From assembly GCF_008369125.1 (NCBI RefSeq), contig NZ_VOAY01000006.1, positions 222,391-286,390 on the forward strand: DNA of 64,000 bases, given 5' to 3'. Shown here piece by piece: positions 8,149-17,524 of the stretch; the first letter of the stretch is position 1; each line of letters opens with the position of its first letter. Below the pieces are notes generated by a model that was not told the DNA's origin, searched no databases, and was given only the letters and a program-made list of their open reading frames with translations. The DNA is from Allopusillimonas sp008369125. Its GTDB lineage: Bacteria; Pseudomonadota; Gammaproteobacteria; Burkholderiales; Burkholderiaceae_B. Both the position numbers and the translations under genes were made by a program.

Positions 8149-10362
8149 TTAATCGCCCAGCAGTTCTTTCAGGCCGTCTTCATCAAGTATGGTGACGCCC
8201 AGCTCCGTAGCTTTGGTAAGTTTGCTGCCGGCGTCTTCGCCTGCCACCAGGTAAGCCGTTTTCTTGGATACCGACCCACTTACCTTGCCCCCGGCTGCCA
8301 GAATACGCCGAGTGGCCTCATCGCGTGTCCAGTTGGGCATGGTTCCGGTAAGCACCAGTGTCTTGCCTTCCAGAGGCTGTGCGCCCCCATCAGAGACCTC
8401 TACCGCTCTAGGCCTCACACCTGCCGCCTCGAGCGCATGCACTACTTCACGATTGTGAGGTTCACCAAAAAACCGTGCGATTGAGCCGGCCACTACAGGC
8501 CCGACATCACGCACCCGCAGCAGTACTTCTTCGTCAGCCGCCATAACGGCATCCACAGACCCAAAATGCAATGCCAGATCGCGCGCCGTGGTTTCGCCCA
8601 CATGGCGGATACCCAACGCATACAGCAAACGCCCCAGCTCGGGTTTGCTGGCACGCTGCAGGGCTGCCACCAGGTTTTCGGCCGACTTGCGGCCCATGCG
8701 TTCATACAGAAGCAGCTCTTCTACTTTTAGCGTAAACAGATCTGCCAGCGATTTGACGCGATCACTCTCGACCAGCTGATCGACCAGCTTTTCGCCCAGC
8801 CCTTCGATATCAAGCGCCTTGCGGCTGGCCGCATGACGTATGGTCTGCTTGCGCTGGGCCGCGCAAAACAGCCCGCCGGTACAACGTGCGATGGCCTCAT
8901 CCTCAAGCCGTTCGATGGCAGAATCACAAACGGGACAATGCTGCGGCATAACAAACGGCCGGGCATTTTCTGGGCGTAGTTCTATTACCGGGCCCACAAC
9001 CTCGGGGATGACATCACCCGCGCGCCGCACAATAACGGTGTCGCCAATACGCACGTCTTTGCGAAGAATTTCGTCTTCGTTGTGGAGCGTGGCATTAGTA
9101 ACGGTCACGCCTCCGACAAAAACGGGCTTAAGCCGGGCAACCGGCGTAATGGCACCCGTACGCCCTACCTGCACCTCTATGTCGAGCAAGGTCGTGGTTT
9201 CTTCCTGAGCCGGAAACTTGTGAGCAATGGCAAAACGAGGTGCCCGCGCCACAAACCCGAGCACACGCTGGGCCTCGAGCGAATTAACCTTGTACACCAC
9301 GCCGTCTATGTCAAACGGCAGCTTCTGGCGCTGGCCGCCCCTATTTTCATAAAACTGCAACAAGCCATCTACACCGCGCACAACTTCGCGGGAAGGGCTG
9401 ACAGGCAGACCCAGGGTTGCCAGCCAGTCTAGCATCGCGCTATGGGTATTACGCAGCGCCTGGGCTGGATCTGGTGCCTGGTCAGGCAGAGTTTGCAGTG
9501 CGCCCTGTCCCTCTGATTGGGCATCGGGCTGTGTCTCGTGGGCAGTAGAGGCGTTTGGTGCAGTGGGCGCGCTTTGATGCCGCTGCTGGCCCGACAGGGG
9601 CATCTGCTTGGCAGTGGCGCCCGGCGCATCACCCAGGACCAGCTCACCCCATCCATAAGCATAAAAACGCAGCGGCCTCTGGGCGGTAATGCGTGGATCA
9701 AGCTGACGCAGGCTACCTGCCGCCGCATTGCGGGGGTTTACGAAAATCTTGTCACCTCGACGCTGCTGCGTTTCATTGAGACGTTCAAAATCAGCACGAT
9801 TCATCAAGACCTCGCCACGCACCTCGAGCACGACGGGGTACTCGCCTCTGAGAGACAGGGGGACCGAGCGCAGTGTGCGAATATTGCTGGTGATGTCTTC
9901 ACCGGTCTGGCCATCGCCGCGCGTTGCGGCCTGTACCAGCTTGCCCTGTTCATAGCGCAGGCTGACTGCAAGGCCATCAAACTTAAGCTCGGCTTCGTAC
10001 TCGACCAGACCATCATTATTTGTAAGACCGGCACCACGCAAGGTATCGGCTACACGTTTGTTAAACGCCTCTACGTCTTCCGTTTCGAAGGCATTGGACA
10101 GCGATAGCATGGCCACTGCATGCCGAACGCTGTCGAAGCCAGAAACAGGCTGCGCCCCCACACGCTGGGTGGGAGAGTCGGGAGTAATGAGGTCGGGGTG
10201 TGCTTCTTCGAGGCTTTGCAGCTCCACCATGAGCCGGTCATATTCGGCATCTGAAACAGTGGGCTGATCAAGAACATAATAGCGGTGATTATGATCGGAA
10301 ATCTGACTACGCAACACTTCGACGCGTTGCGCCACAGACATTTCACCGTCGGTAGCTGTCAC
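8149..10362 (-). CDS. ligA: NAD+-dependent DNA ligase LigA
   Basis: This enzyme seals nicks in replication and repair using NAD+. The product is 737 residues, against about 670-690 for most LigA. The order is domain Ia (YYVLDQPTVSDAEYDRLM), adenylation domain with lysine K127 in ELKFDG, OB fold, a four-Cys zinc finger (CPVC...C...C), HhH region and C-terminal BRCT domain (GKTLVLTGTMPNWTRDEA). The excess length is a polar, low-complexity insert at about residues 245-303 (Q/A/T/P-rich) within the adenylation domain, between YAYGWGE and the TLGLPVSP segment. Such inserts occur in Burkholderiales and should loop out of the fold. Its ATG overlaps the zipA stop by 4 bp. Confidence 0.97.
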   Translation of the reverse strand: MTATDGEMSVAQRVEVLRSQISDHNHRYYVLDQPTVSDAEYDRLMVELQSLEEAHPDLITPDSPTQRVGAQPVSGFDSVRHAVAMLSLSNAFETEDVEAFNKRVADTLRGAGLTNNDGLVEYEAELKFDGLAVSLRYEQGKLVQAATRGDGQTGEDITSNIRTLRSVPLSLRGEYPVVLEVRGEVLMNRADFERLNETQQRRGDKIFVNPRNAAAGSLRQLDPRITAQRPLRFYAYGWGELVLGDAPGATAKQMPLSGQQRHQSAPTAPNASTAHETQPDAQSEGQGALQTLPDQAPDPAQALRNTHSAMLDWLATLGLPVSPSREVVRGVDGLLQFYENRGGQRQKLPFDIDGVVYKVNSLEAQRVLGFVARAPRFAIAHKFPAQEETTTLLDIEVQVGRTGAITPVARLKPVFVGGVTVTNATLHNEDEILRKDVRIGDTVIVRRAGDVIPEVVGPVIELRPENARPFVMPQHCPVCDSAIERLEDEAIARCTGGLFCAAQRKQTIRHAASRKALDIEGLGEKLVDQLVESDRVKSLADLFTLKVEELLLYERMGRKSAENLVAALQRASKPELGRLLYALGIRHVGETTARDLALHFGSVDAVMAADEEVLLRVRDVGPVVAGSIARFFGEPHNREVVHALEAAGVRPRAVEVSDGGAQPLEGKTLVLTGTMPNWTRDEATRRILAAGGKVSGSVSKKTAYLVAGEDAGSKLTKATELGVTILDEDGLKELLGD

Positions 10363-11381
10363 GAAAAAACCCTTACCGTGCGCGCGTCGCCAGCCTCAAA
10401 GCCAGCCTGACTAAGCCGTGCATACATACCCAAAAGCTGCCCATCGATGGCTTGATCAGCACCATCAGGTACCGGCCGACCCTGGTCGTCGAGCAACTCG
10501 CCGTCAAGACGTCGCGCCAGATCACGCCCCACGCTGGCCATACGACTAAAGGCCTGTTCATCAGCCGGGCTTCTGGGCAGGTCAAGCAGCAGATCGATGC
10601 GGCTGACACTGTCGGCTTTAACTTCGTGGGCATGCAGGCCATCAAACAAGACAGTAAAACGCGGTAGACCCGTGTCAGACATCCAGGCCAACTGCCCGTG
10701 ATGCGACATAAACCCTATGTCTTTCAAAACACTTGATACGTCAGAAATGGCGTGCGGCTCGGAAAGGCGCAAAGCCAGCCCAACCTGGGCATCGAGATGT
10801 GCACAAACGGCATCGAGTTCTTTGGCCTGCTGCAAAACAGGCCCTTGCTCAGGGCCCTCAATGGCACCATCAAAGCGCTCTGCAAGCCCTTGAGCCGCTG
10901 TCCACAGCTGCGACCACTCAATATCAGTAAGAGGCCCGCTGCGGTTGGCCAGTAGCACTGCCAGCTGCATGGACATGTAGGTTTCTTGAGCGCGCAACCG
11001 GGCGCGGTGCCCACCACCTTCACGTTCGGCAAAAATGCGAACCGGCTTGTTGCCCACCCTGGTAAGGGTCTGCACGGCCTGATACAGGCTTTCGGAAGCA
11101 ACACTCTGCGCAAAGGCAATATCGATAACCGCCTCAGTCGCGGGATCGGCTTCAGCCGGATCGTCGTCGGGAAGGTCTTCATCGGGCGCTCGGGCTGCGC
11201 CCAAGCCTGGTTCGCGCCGACCTGCGGCGGGCGTTGCAGACATGAGCGGATCTTGCTCGCGTTCGGGAAAATGCTGCTGCATCTGCTTGCGAACACGGCG
11301 ATCTTGCCACCAATTGAATAAAAGCACGATCAGGATCAGTAAGATGCCAAGAAGAATCAATGCAATCTGCAAGTCGCTCAT
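10359..11381 (-). CDS. zipA: ZipA-like cell division protein
   Basis: This 340-residue protein matches ZipA architecture. A single N-terminal membrane helix (residues about 5-24, LQIALILLGILLILIVLLFNWW) is followed by a basic patch, an acidic/proline variable linker to about residue 80, then a C-terminal globular domain of the ZipA FtsZ-binding type. ZipA tethers FtsZ to the membrane at the division ring. The order smc-zipA-ligA is typical of betaproteobacteria. It overlaps ligA by 4 bp and lies 43 bp after smc. The C-terminal domain is diverged from E. coli ZipA, so FtsZ binding is inferred from family and context. Confidence 0.85.
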   Translation of the reverse strand: MSDLQIALILLGILLILIVLLFNWWQDRRVRKQMQQHFPEREQDPLMSATPAAGRREPGLGAARAPDEDLPDDDPAEADPATEAVIDIAFAQSVASESLYQAVQTLTRVGNKPVRIFAEREGGGHRARLRAQETYMSMQLAVLLANRSGPLTDIEWSQLWTAAQGLAERFDGAIEGPEQGPVLQQAKELDAVCAHLDAQVGLALRLSEPHAISDVSSVLKDIGFMSHHGQLAWMSDTGLPRFTVLFDGLHAHEVKADSVSRIDLLLDLPRSPADEQAFSRMASVGRDLARRLDGELLDDQGRPVPDGADQAIDGQLLGMYARLSQAGFEAGDARTVRVFS

Positions 11382-11424
11382 AGTCGGCCCCGCCGTGTCC
11401 CTAAATGTTTATGCGATATCACCA

Positions 11425-14400
11425 TCAGACATCTGCCAGTTGCAGGGCAGATTCGATGTCTACCGCGACGATGCGTGATACCCCCTGTTCCTGCATGGTA
11501 ACCCCAACGAGTTGTTTGGCCATCTGCATGGCAATTTTATTATGAGAAATGAACAAAAACTGCGTTTGCTCACTCATGCTACGTACAAGATTGGCATAGC
11601 GCTCTGTGTTGGCATCATCCAGTGGCGCGTCGACCTCATCGAGCAGACAAAATGGTGCAGGGTTGAGTTTGAACAAGGCAAAGACCAGCGCCGTTGCCGT
11701 CAACGCCTTTTCACCACCTGAAAGCAAATGAATGGTGCTGTTGCGTTTACCGGGAGGCTGTGCCATAACTTGCACGCCCGCATCGAGAATTTCATCGCCC
11801 GTGATGCTTAACCGAGCCTCGCCCCCACCGAAGAGCTTAGGGAACAGTTCGCCAAAGTGCCCATTGACGATGTCAAAGGTGTTTTGCAACAGCTCGCGCG
11901 TTTCGCGATCGATTTTACGTATGGCGTCTTCGAGCGTTTCGATGGCCGAGGTAAGATCCAGGTGCTGCGCATCAAGAAAACCTTTGCGTTCGCGCGCCGT
12001 CGTAAGCTCATCAAGTGCCGCCAGATTGACTGCACCCAGCCCCTCAACCAGTCGTGAGATGCGTTGCACTTCAGACTGCAGCCAACTCGTGCGGCGCCAC
12101 TCGTCGGGCCGGCCATCGAGCAGCTCGCTCAACTGCGTGCGCTCGACACCGTGGGCGTCAATTTGCTCGGCAAACTGTTCTACCGCCAGCCTGGCTGCCT
12201 GCTCTTGCAGCTGCAGTTCCATGATGCGCGCCCGGCGCGGATCGAGCGAACGCTCAAGTTCAACCCGTTGTTCGTCAGCGGTACGCAGTTGCGCGGCAAG
12301 GTTATCGAGCTCGATGCGCGCGCGGTTCAAAGCTTCTTCACGTTCGGCGCGCAGTTCAACCGCGTCTTGCAGCCCGGCCTGAGCGGCCGAGGCATCAAGC
12401 TCGAAGAGTTCTCCCTGCAACCCTTCAAGCTCGGCATGAGCGCGTTGTGCCTGATCGCCGGCCAATTGCAGATTACGCTTCAGATCGACGATACGCGACT
12501 GCAGTGTACGTTCGGTATATTCGGACTCTTGAACGGCGCGCTCGACTTCTCGCAAGGCCTGCCGTGCCGCTTCAGCCTGCGACTGCAGGTCTTCACCCGA
12601 CATCTCGGCATCTGCAAAAAGTGTCTGGTGCTCGGCAAGCTGACCGTCCAGCGTTTCGAAACGAATTTCGGCCTCTTCTTTGCTGGCCAGCAATTCTTCT
12701 GTCTGCGCCTTGATTTCGGCCAGTTCTTCATGAATGCGACGAGTTCGCTCACTCGACTGCTCGGCTTGCTGTTTCAGGCGCGAATGCCTAAGCTGAATAT
12801 CGTGAAGACGTTGTGTAAGCTCGGCAACACGCTGACGTGCCGGGCCCTGGGACTGCGCCATCTGCTGATAAGCGGTATCGGCTCTGGCAGCCGTGCCCAG
12901 CGTCTGGTCGGCGATGAGCTGGCGCGCCTTGACATCACGGCGTAAATGCCCGATTTCTTGTTGCCTGGCAAGCAACCCGGCCTGCTCGGAATCAGGCGCG
13001 TAAAAACGTATGCTGTGCTGCTCGACGAGGTGACCTTCTTTGACCACATAGACGCCGCCTGGAGGCAGCTCAGCCCGCAGCGACAAGGCCTTGGTGACAT
13101 CACTGCACACATAAACATCACGCAACCAGTCGTTGAGCAGAGCACGCAGCTCGGGGTCGGTAATACGTAGCAGCCCTGCAAGGGGTTGGGCGCCTGCCAT
13201 CGCAGCCGGGGTTGGCCCGGGCACTGGCAGCTGGTAAAAAGTAAGGCGTGCTGGTGGTGCATCGCTCGCAAATGCACGGGCATGCTCAAGCTGACGCAGC
13301 TCAAGGCCTGCCATGCGCTCGCGCAGTACCGACTCGAGTGCGGTTTCCCAGCCTTCTTCAATATGCAGTTTTTGCCAGAGGCGGCCAAGGCCCGCAAGCT
13401 CATGATGCTGTAGCCATGGTTCTAGCGCCCCCTGCTTCTGTACATCTTCCTGCAGTCGCGTCAAGGCGCTAAGCCGCGCATCGAGCCGGGCCAAGGCCTG
13501 TGCTTCGTCGCGCGCCGTCACGTGCGCATTTTGCCGACTGTCATCAAGCTCAGGCAAACGCGCTTCGATTTCGAGCAACCTGCCCTGGGCTTCCTCAAGC
13601 TGCTCTTCCATGGCCAGACGGTCGCCGGCGAGACGTTCGAGCTCGATCTGATCTGGGGTATCTATGCCCTGCAACTCTTGTTCAAGCCGCTCCTGGCGCA
13701 GTTCTAGCGCCTGGATTTGCCGATCAGCGTCACGCTGCGCCTGCCCGACCAGCGCAAGTTCTTGCTCTACCTTGGCCAGCGCGACACGCATTTGATCACG
13801 CGATGCAGCAGCGGAACGAACCCGGCTTTCGATGTCAGGCAGGTTGTCCTGAGCCTGGTCGGCTCTGGCACGAGCTTCTTCGGTGCGGGCAGCTGCTTCT
13901 TCGAGATCGGCCTGCGCCTGAGCGATCTGCTCGGTACAGTGGGTTTGCTGATCAGCCCATTCTTGCAGCTGCACCTGCAGCTGCGAACGTCGCGTTTGCA
14001 GGCGGTTGCGTGCGTCAACCACATGCCGGATTTCTGCTTCGAGACGACTGACCTGCGCACCCGCTTCAAAGAGTTGACCCTGGGCTGCATGCACCGCGTC
14101 GCTGGCGGCATAGTGCGCCTGCCTGCGTGATTCAAGCGCCGACTCGCCGGCCCGAAGCCCCGCCATCGCTGCTTCAAGCTCAGTTTGAGCCTGCTCGATC
14201 TCGAGAAATTTGGCCTTTTGGTCTTCTTTGGCCTTGGCTTCTTTTTGCAGCCACAAGGCATGCTGCTTTTGTTCACCCTCTTCTTGCAGAGAACGGTATT
14301 TTTGCGCGACCTCTGCCTGAGACTCGAGTTTGTCGAGCTGGCTGCCCAGCTCTCGCAGAATGTCTTCGAGGCGGATGAGGTTTTCGCGGGTATCGCCCAA

Positions 14401-14976
14401 ACGGTTTTCGGTTTCGCGGCGACGCTCTTTATAGCGTGACACGCCAGCAGCCTCTTCGAGGAAAACGCGCAACTCTTCGGGCCTGGCCTCAATGAGCCGG
14501 TTGATCATGCCCTGGCCGATAATGGCATAGCCACGCGAGCCCAAGCCTGTGCCCAGAAAGATATCGTGAATGTCGCGACGCCGCACCTGCTGGTTGTTTA
14601 CCAGATAGCTACTGGTACCGTCGCGTGTCAGCACCCGCCGCACGGCGATTTCTGAGTACGCGCTCCATTGCCCTGCTGCACGGCCCTCGCTGTTGTCAAA
14701 CACCAGCTCTACAGACGCCCTGGCGGCAGGCTTACGGTTGCCCGAGCCATTGAAAATGACGTCTTGCATGGACTCGCCACGCAGTTCGGATGCCCGGGTT
14801 TCACCCAGCACCCAGCGCACGGCATCGATAATGTTTGATTTGCCGCAACCATTCGGACCCACCACACCCACCAGCTGACTGGGCGTGGGAATAACTGTCG
14901 GTTCGACAAAGGATTTAAAACCGGCGAGTTTTATTTGGGTGAGACGCACAATAAGCGAACGGTAAAATATCGGCAC
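11425..14976 (-). CDS. smc: Chromosome segregation ATPase SMC
   Basis: This is the structural ATPase of the SMC-ScpAB condensin. The product is 1183 residues. An N-terminal ABC half carries Walker A GPNGCGKSN, long coiled coils flank a hinge at roughly 520-660, and a C-terminal ABC half carries signature LLSGGEKALTA and Walker B FCLLDEVDAPLDDAN. A GTG at 14949 (VRLTQIKLAGFKSF) matches the usual SMC N-terminus better than the GTG at 14976. Neither has a strong ribosome site, so the true protein may be 1174 residues. It leads the smc-zipA-ligA group; scpA and scpB are not in the window. Confidence 0.96.
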   Translation of the reverse strand: MPIFYRSLIVRLTQIKLAGFKSFVEPTVIPTPSQLVGVVGPNGCGKSNIIDAVRWVLGETRASELRGESMQDVIFNGSGNRKPAARASVELVFDNSEGRAAGQWSAYSEIAVRRVLTRDGTSSYLVNNQQVRRRDIHDIFLGTGLGSRGYAIIGQGMINRLIEARPEELRVFLEEAAGVSRYKERRRETENRLGDTRENLIRLEDILRELGSQLDKLESQAEVAQKYRSLQEEGEQKQHALWLQKEAKAKEDQKAKFLEIEQAQTELEAAMAGLRAGESALESRRQAHYAASDAVHAAQGQLFEAGAQVSRLEAEIRHVVDARNRLQTRRSQLQVQLQEWADQQTHCTEQIAQAQADLEEAAARTEEARARADQAQDNLPDIESRVRSAAASRDQMRVALAKVEQELALVGQAQRDADRQIQALELRQERLEQELQGIDTPDQIELERLAGDRLAMEEQLEEAQGRLLEIEARLPELDDSRQNAHVTARDEAQALARLDARLSALTRLQEDVQKQGALEPWLQHHELAGLGRLWQKLHIEEGWETALESVLRERMAGLELRQLEHARAFASDAPPARLTFYQLPVPGPTPAAMAGAQPLAGLLRITDPELRALLNDWLRDVYVCSDVTKALSLRAELPPGGVYVVKEGHLVEQHSIRFYAPDSEQAGLLARQQEIGHLRRDVKARQLIADQTLGTAARADTAYQQMAQSQGPARQRVAELTQRLHDIQLRHSRLKQQAEQSSERTRRIHEELAEIKAQTEELLASKEEAEIRFETLDGQLAEHQTLFADAEMSGEDLQSQAEAARQALREVERAVQESEYTERTLQSRIVDLKRNLQLAGDQAQRAHAELEGLQGELFELDASAAQAGLQDAVELRAEREEALNRARIELDNLAAQLRTADEQRVELERSLDPRRARIMELQLQEQAARLAVEQFAEQIDAHGVERTQLSELLDGRPDEWRRTSWLQSEVQRISRLVEGLGAVNLAALDELTTARERKGFLDAQHLDLTSAIETLEDAIRKIDRETRELLQNTFDIVNGHFGELFPKLFGGGEARLSITGDEILDAGVQVMAQPPGKRNSTIHLLSGGEKALTATALVFALFKLNPAPFCLLDEVDAPLDDANTERYANLVRSMSEQTQFLFISHNKIAMQMAKQLVGVTMQEQGVSRIVAVDIESALQLADV

Positions 14977-15203
14977 CCGTTGTCAAACGGGGCTGCCGCG
15001 TGATCGGGATAGGCGCTGCCGACAGATTACCTTGTCAGCAGAACCGGCTCGTATGATAACGCACCTTAGCACCCGTACCGCCCAAACGGCAAAACACGTT
15101 ATTATTTTCAGTCTTGGAGTATGCTCAGCGCTATACTCGTGACAATTTTTGGCCCACCCATCTGCGGTTTGGGCTCAGGCAGCAATAGCAACGAGACTTT
15201 CCA

Positions 15204-16517
15204 TTGAAAAAAGGCTTCTATCTGGTCATGGCAGCCCAGGCGTTATCGTCTGTGGCGGACAATGCTTTGCTCATTGCCGCCATAGCACTCATCGCTGATT
15301 TGCAGGGGCCACACTGGATGGCGCCGATGATGAAATGGTGGTTTGCGCTGGCGTATGTTGCACTGGCCGCGTTCGTTGGCGCTTTTTCAGACGCCTACCC
15401 CAAAGGCCGGGTCATGTTCATCACCAATGCCGTCAAAATCTGCGGCTGTCTGCTGATGTTCAATTATCGATCATTCGGGTTCGACCACAATGACCAGTTG
15501 TTGCTGGTTTTTGCGGCCTATACGCTGGTGGGGGTTGGGGCGGCCGCCTATTCACCCGCCAAATACGGCATCGTCACAGAAATGCTGCCACCCGAGCTGC
15601 TGGTTAAGGGCAACAGCTGGATCGAAGGCCTGACCGTGCTGTCCGTCATTATCGGCACGGTAGTTGGTGGCCTGCTCATCAGCCCCTATGTCTCTGACGC
15701 GCTGCTAACGCATGCCTGGTTGAGCGGGCTGGTACAGACCCGCACCGAAGCCGCTATTTTCGTCATCGCGCTGGTCTATCTTTTGGCTGCGCTGACCAAT
15801 CTGCTCATCCCGCGTACCAATGTGCAATACCCCAAACAGCAAACCAATCCGGTCAGGCTGATACGAACCTTCACCGGCTACGTCAAAGTACTCTGGAGCG
15901 ACAAACTGGGGCAGATCGCGCTGGCAGTAACAACCCTGTTCTGGGGTGCTGGCGCCACCTTGCAGTTTATCGTCATTGAATGGGGTGCTCGTCACCTGGG
16001 GTACAGGCTGGATCAAGCGTCGTTGCTTATGGGAGTTGCCGCACTGGGCACCGTAGGCGGGTCTATCTTGGCTGGCCGGGTGCCACTCAAGCGCGCGCTG
16101 TCAGTGCTGCCCATGGGGGTGTTAATGGGCTTTGCCGTCATGCTTATGACCCTGGTGCACGATCGCTGGGCGGTGTATAGCGTGCTGCTGCTTATCGGCG
16201 CGCTGTCAGGTTTTTTTGTGGTGCCCATGAATGCAATGATCCAGCACCGCGGCCATGTATTGCTGTCTGCGGGCCACTCAATTGCCGTACAAAACTTCAA
16301 CGAGCAACTGAATATTCTGCTGATGCTCACGTTTTACAGCCTGCTGCTTTGGCTGCGGCTACCCATTAACGCCATCATCATTATTTTTGGCTTGCTGGTA
16401 GCCTTGCTGATGATGGTTATTATGCGATGGAACCTGATCAATCATCGCAAAAACCCGGGGCTAGAAAACACCATCGGGCAACACGGGCACGGCCAAGCTC
16501 TGCGGCGCGCCAGATAG
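15204..16517 (+). CDS. lplT: Lysophospholipid transporter LplT (MFS)
   Basis: This 437-residue major-facilitator protein moves lysophospholipids inward across the inner membrane for re-acylation. It opens with the LplT-type MKKGFYLVMAAQALSSVADN and continues with MMKWWFALAYVALAAFVGAF and AYSPAKYGIVTEMLPPELLV, with about 12 hydrophobic segments. The start is TTG. In E. coli it pairs with the acyltransferase Aas; no aas gene is adjacent here, so the acylating partner must be elsewhere. The 227-bp upstream gap is shared with divergent smc. Confidence 0.92.
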   Translation: MKKGFYLVMAAQALSSVADNALLIAAIALIADLQGPHWMAPMMKWWFALAYVALAAFVGAFSDAYPKGRVMFITNAVKICGCLLMFNYRSFGFDHNDQLLLVFAAYTLVGVGAAAYSPAKYGIVTEMLPPELLVKGNSWIEGLTVLSVIIGTVVGGLLISPYVSDALLTHAWLSGLVQTRTEAAIFVIALVYLLAALTNLLIPRTNVQYPKQQTNPVRLIRTFTGYVKVLWSDKLGQIALAVTTLFWGAGATLQFIVIEWGARHLGYRLDQASLLMGVAALGTVGGSILAGRVPLKRALSVLPMGVLMGFAVMLMTLVHDRWAVYSVLLLIGALSGFFVVPMNAMIQHRGHVLLSAGHSIAVQNFNEQLNILLMLTFYSLLLWLRLPINAIIIIFGLLVALLMMVIMRWNLINHRKNPGLENTIGQHGHGQALRRAR

Positions 16518-16534
16518 CCGGGCTGTCAAGCCAC

Positions 16535-17524
16535 TTATGCCAGTGCTTTGGCCAGGTTGAGATCTTGCCAGACATCAGCCTTATGCTGTGGCCGCATGAG
16601 CAATGATGCCGGATGATGGGTCACGACAACGGGTATTTCCTGGCCGGTTTCGCTGATAAAACGATGAACCTGCCCACGCAAGGCATCGAGTTCAGCTTCA
16701 GAACCCAATACTGACTGCGCCGCTACGCGCCCCAAGACCAGAATGCGGCCTGGCTTGAGCAGCGTAATCTGGCGCTGCAGGTACGGCATGCAGGCTTCGA
16801 TTTCTTCAGGTGCAGGCGGGCGATTGCCCAATGGACGGCATTTCACCAGATTGGTAAAAAATATGGGGGAATCGGGCGGTATGCCAATAGATGCAAGCAT
16901 GGCCTGCAACAAAACACCGGCCTTGCCCTGAAAAGGCACACCTTCGCGGTCATCATAGTCGCCGGGTGCCTCGCCCACCACGAGCCAGTCAGGTGATTGC
17001 GCCATGCCAGCGCCGAATACAGCTTGACTGCGCCCATGATGCAGGTCACACGCCTTGCATACAGCAATACTGGCCTGCAAGGCATCCCAGGTGTCAGGTA
17101 TTTCTTGCGGCGTGCGCGGTGGCGTGTGCGGCGACGCCTGAGCGACAACTGCAGGCGCTTTCGCAAGCCCCGCACCCGACTTCATAACGGCGAATGCCTC
17201 GTCGCGTGCTGCCATGGCATCAGCGGCGTGCCTGCCAGCTATGCTATCGGTCGCATCGGCAGGGTTGGATGCAGCTCGGCTTTGTGCAAGACCTCTGTCG
17301 TCGCTGGATACGTCATGCATAGCGCGAGCCAGCCCAGCCTCATGCCCCGCCACGCGTGCTGAAACGCTTGAAACGTCTGCTTCACCACCTTGCGGCGCTT
17401 GCGGCCCTGCAGCTGCCTGACCGAAAGGTTCGGCGTCAGCCACATAATGCGCCAGCATTTGACGATCTATGCCAAGCTCTTGCAGCCAGGCAAGCTGAAG
17501 AGCATCGAGCCTGGGTGCATTCAT
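16535..17524 (-). CDS. Family 4 uracil-DNA glycosylase with long N-terminal extension
   Basis: This enzyme removes uracil from DNA at the start of base-excision repair. The catalytic domain occupies about residues 145-329. It shows iron-sulfur cysteines (CKAC plus KCRP...C), motif A GEAPGDYDD followed by GVPFQGKAG, and the C-terminal motif HHPASLLMR. Family 4 enzymes are usually near 200-230 residues; this one is 329. The first 140 or so residues are alanine-rich and polar with no recognised domain, apart from a short LDALQLAWLQELGID motif at the start. Its ATG overlaps the tsaB-rimI stop by 4 bp, so the two are co-translated. Confidence 0.92.
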   Translation of the reverse strand: MNAPRLDALQLAWLQELGIDRQMLAHYVADAEPFGQAAAGPQAPQGGEADVSSVSARVAGHEAGLARAMHDVSSDDRGLAQSRAASNPADATDSIAGRHAADAMAARDEAFAVMKSGAGLAKAPAVVAQASPHTPPRTPQEIPDTWDALQASIAVCKACDLHHGRSQAVFGAGMAQSPDWLVVGEAPGDYDDREGVPFQGKAGVLLQAMLASIGIPPDSPIFFTNLVKCRPLGNRPPAPEEIEACMPYLQRQITLLKPGRILVLGRVAAQSVLGSEAELDALRGQVHRFISETGQEIPVVVTHHPASLLMRPQHKADVWQDLNLAKALA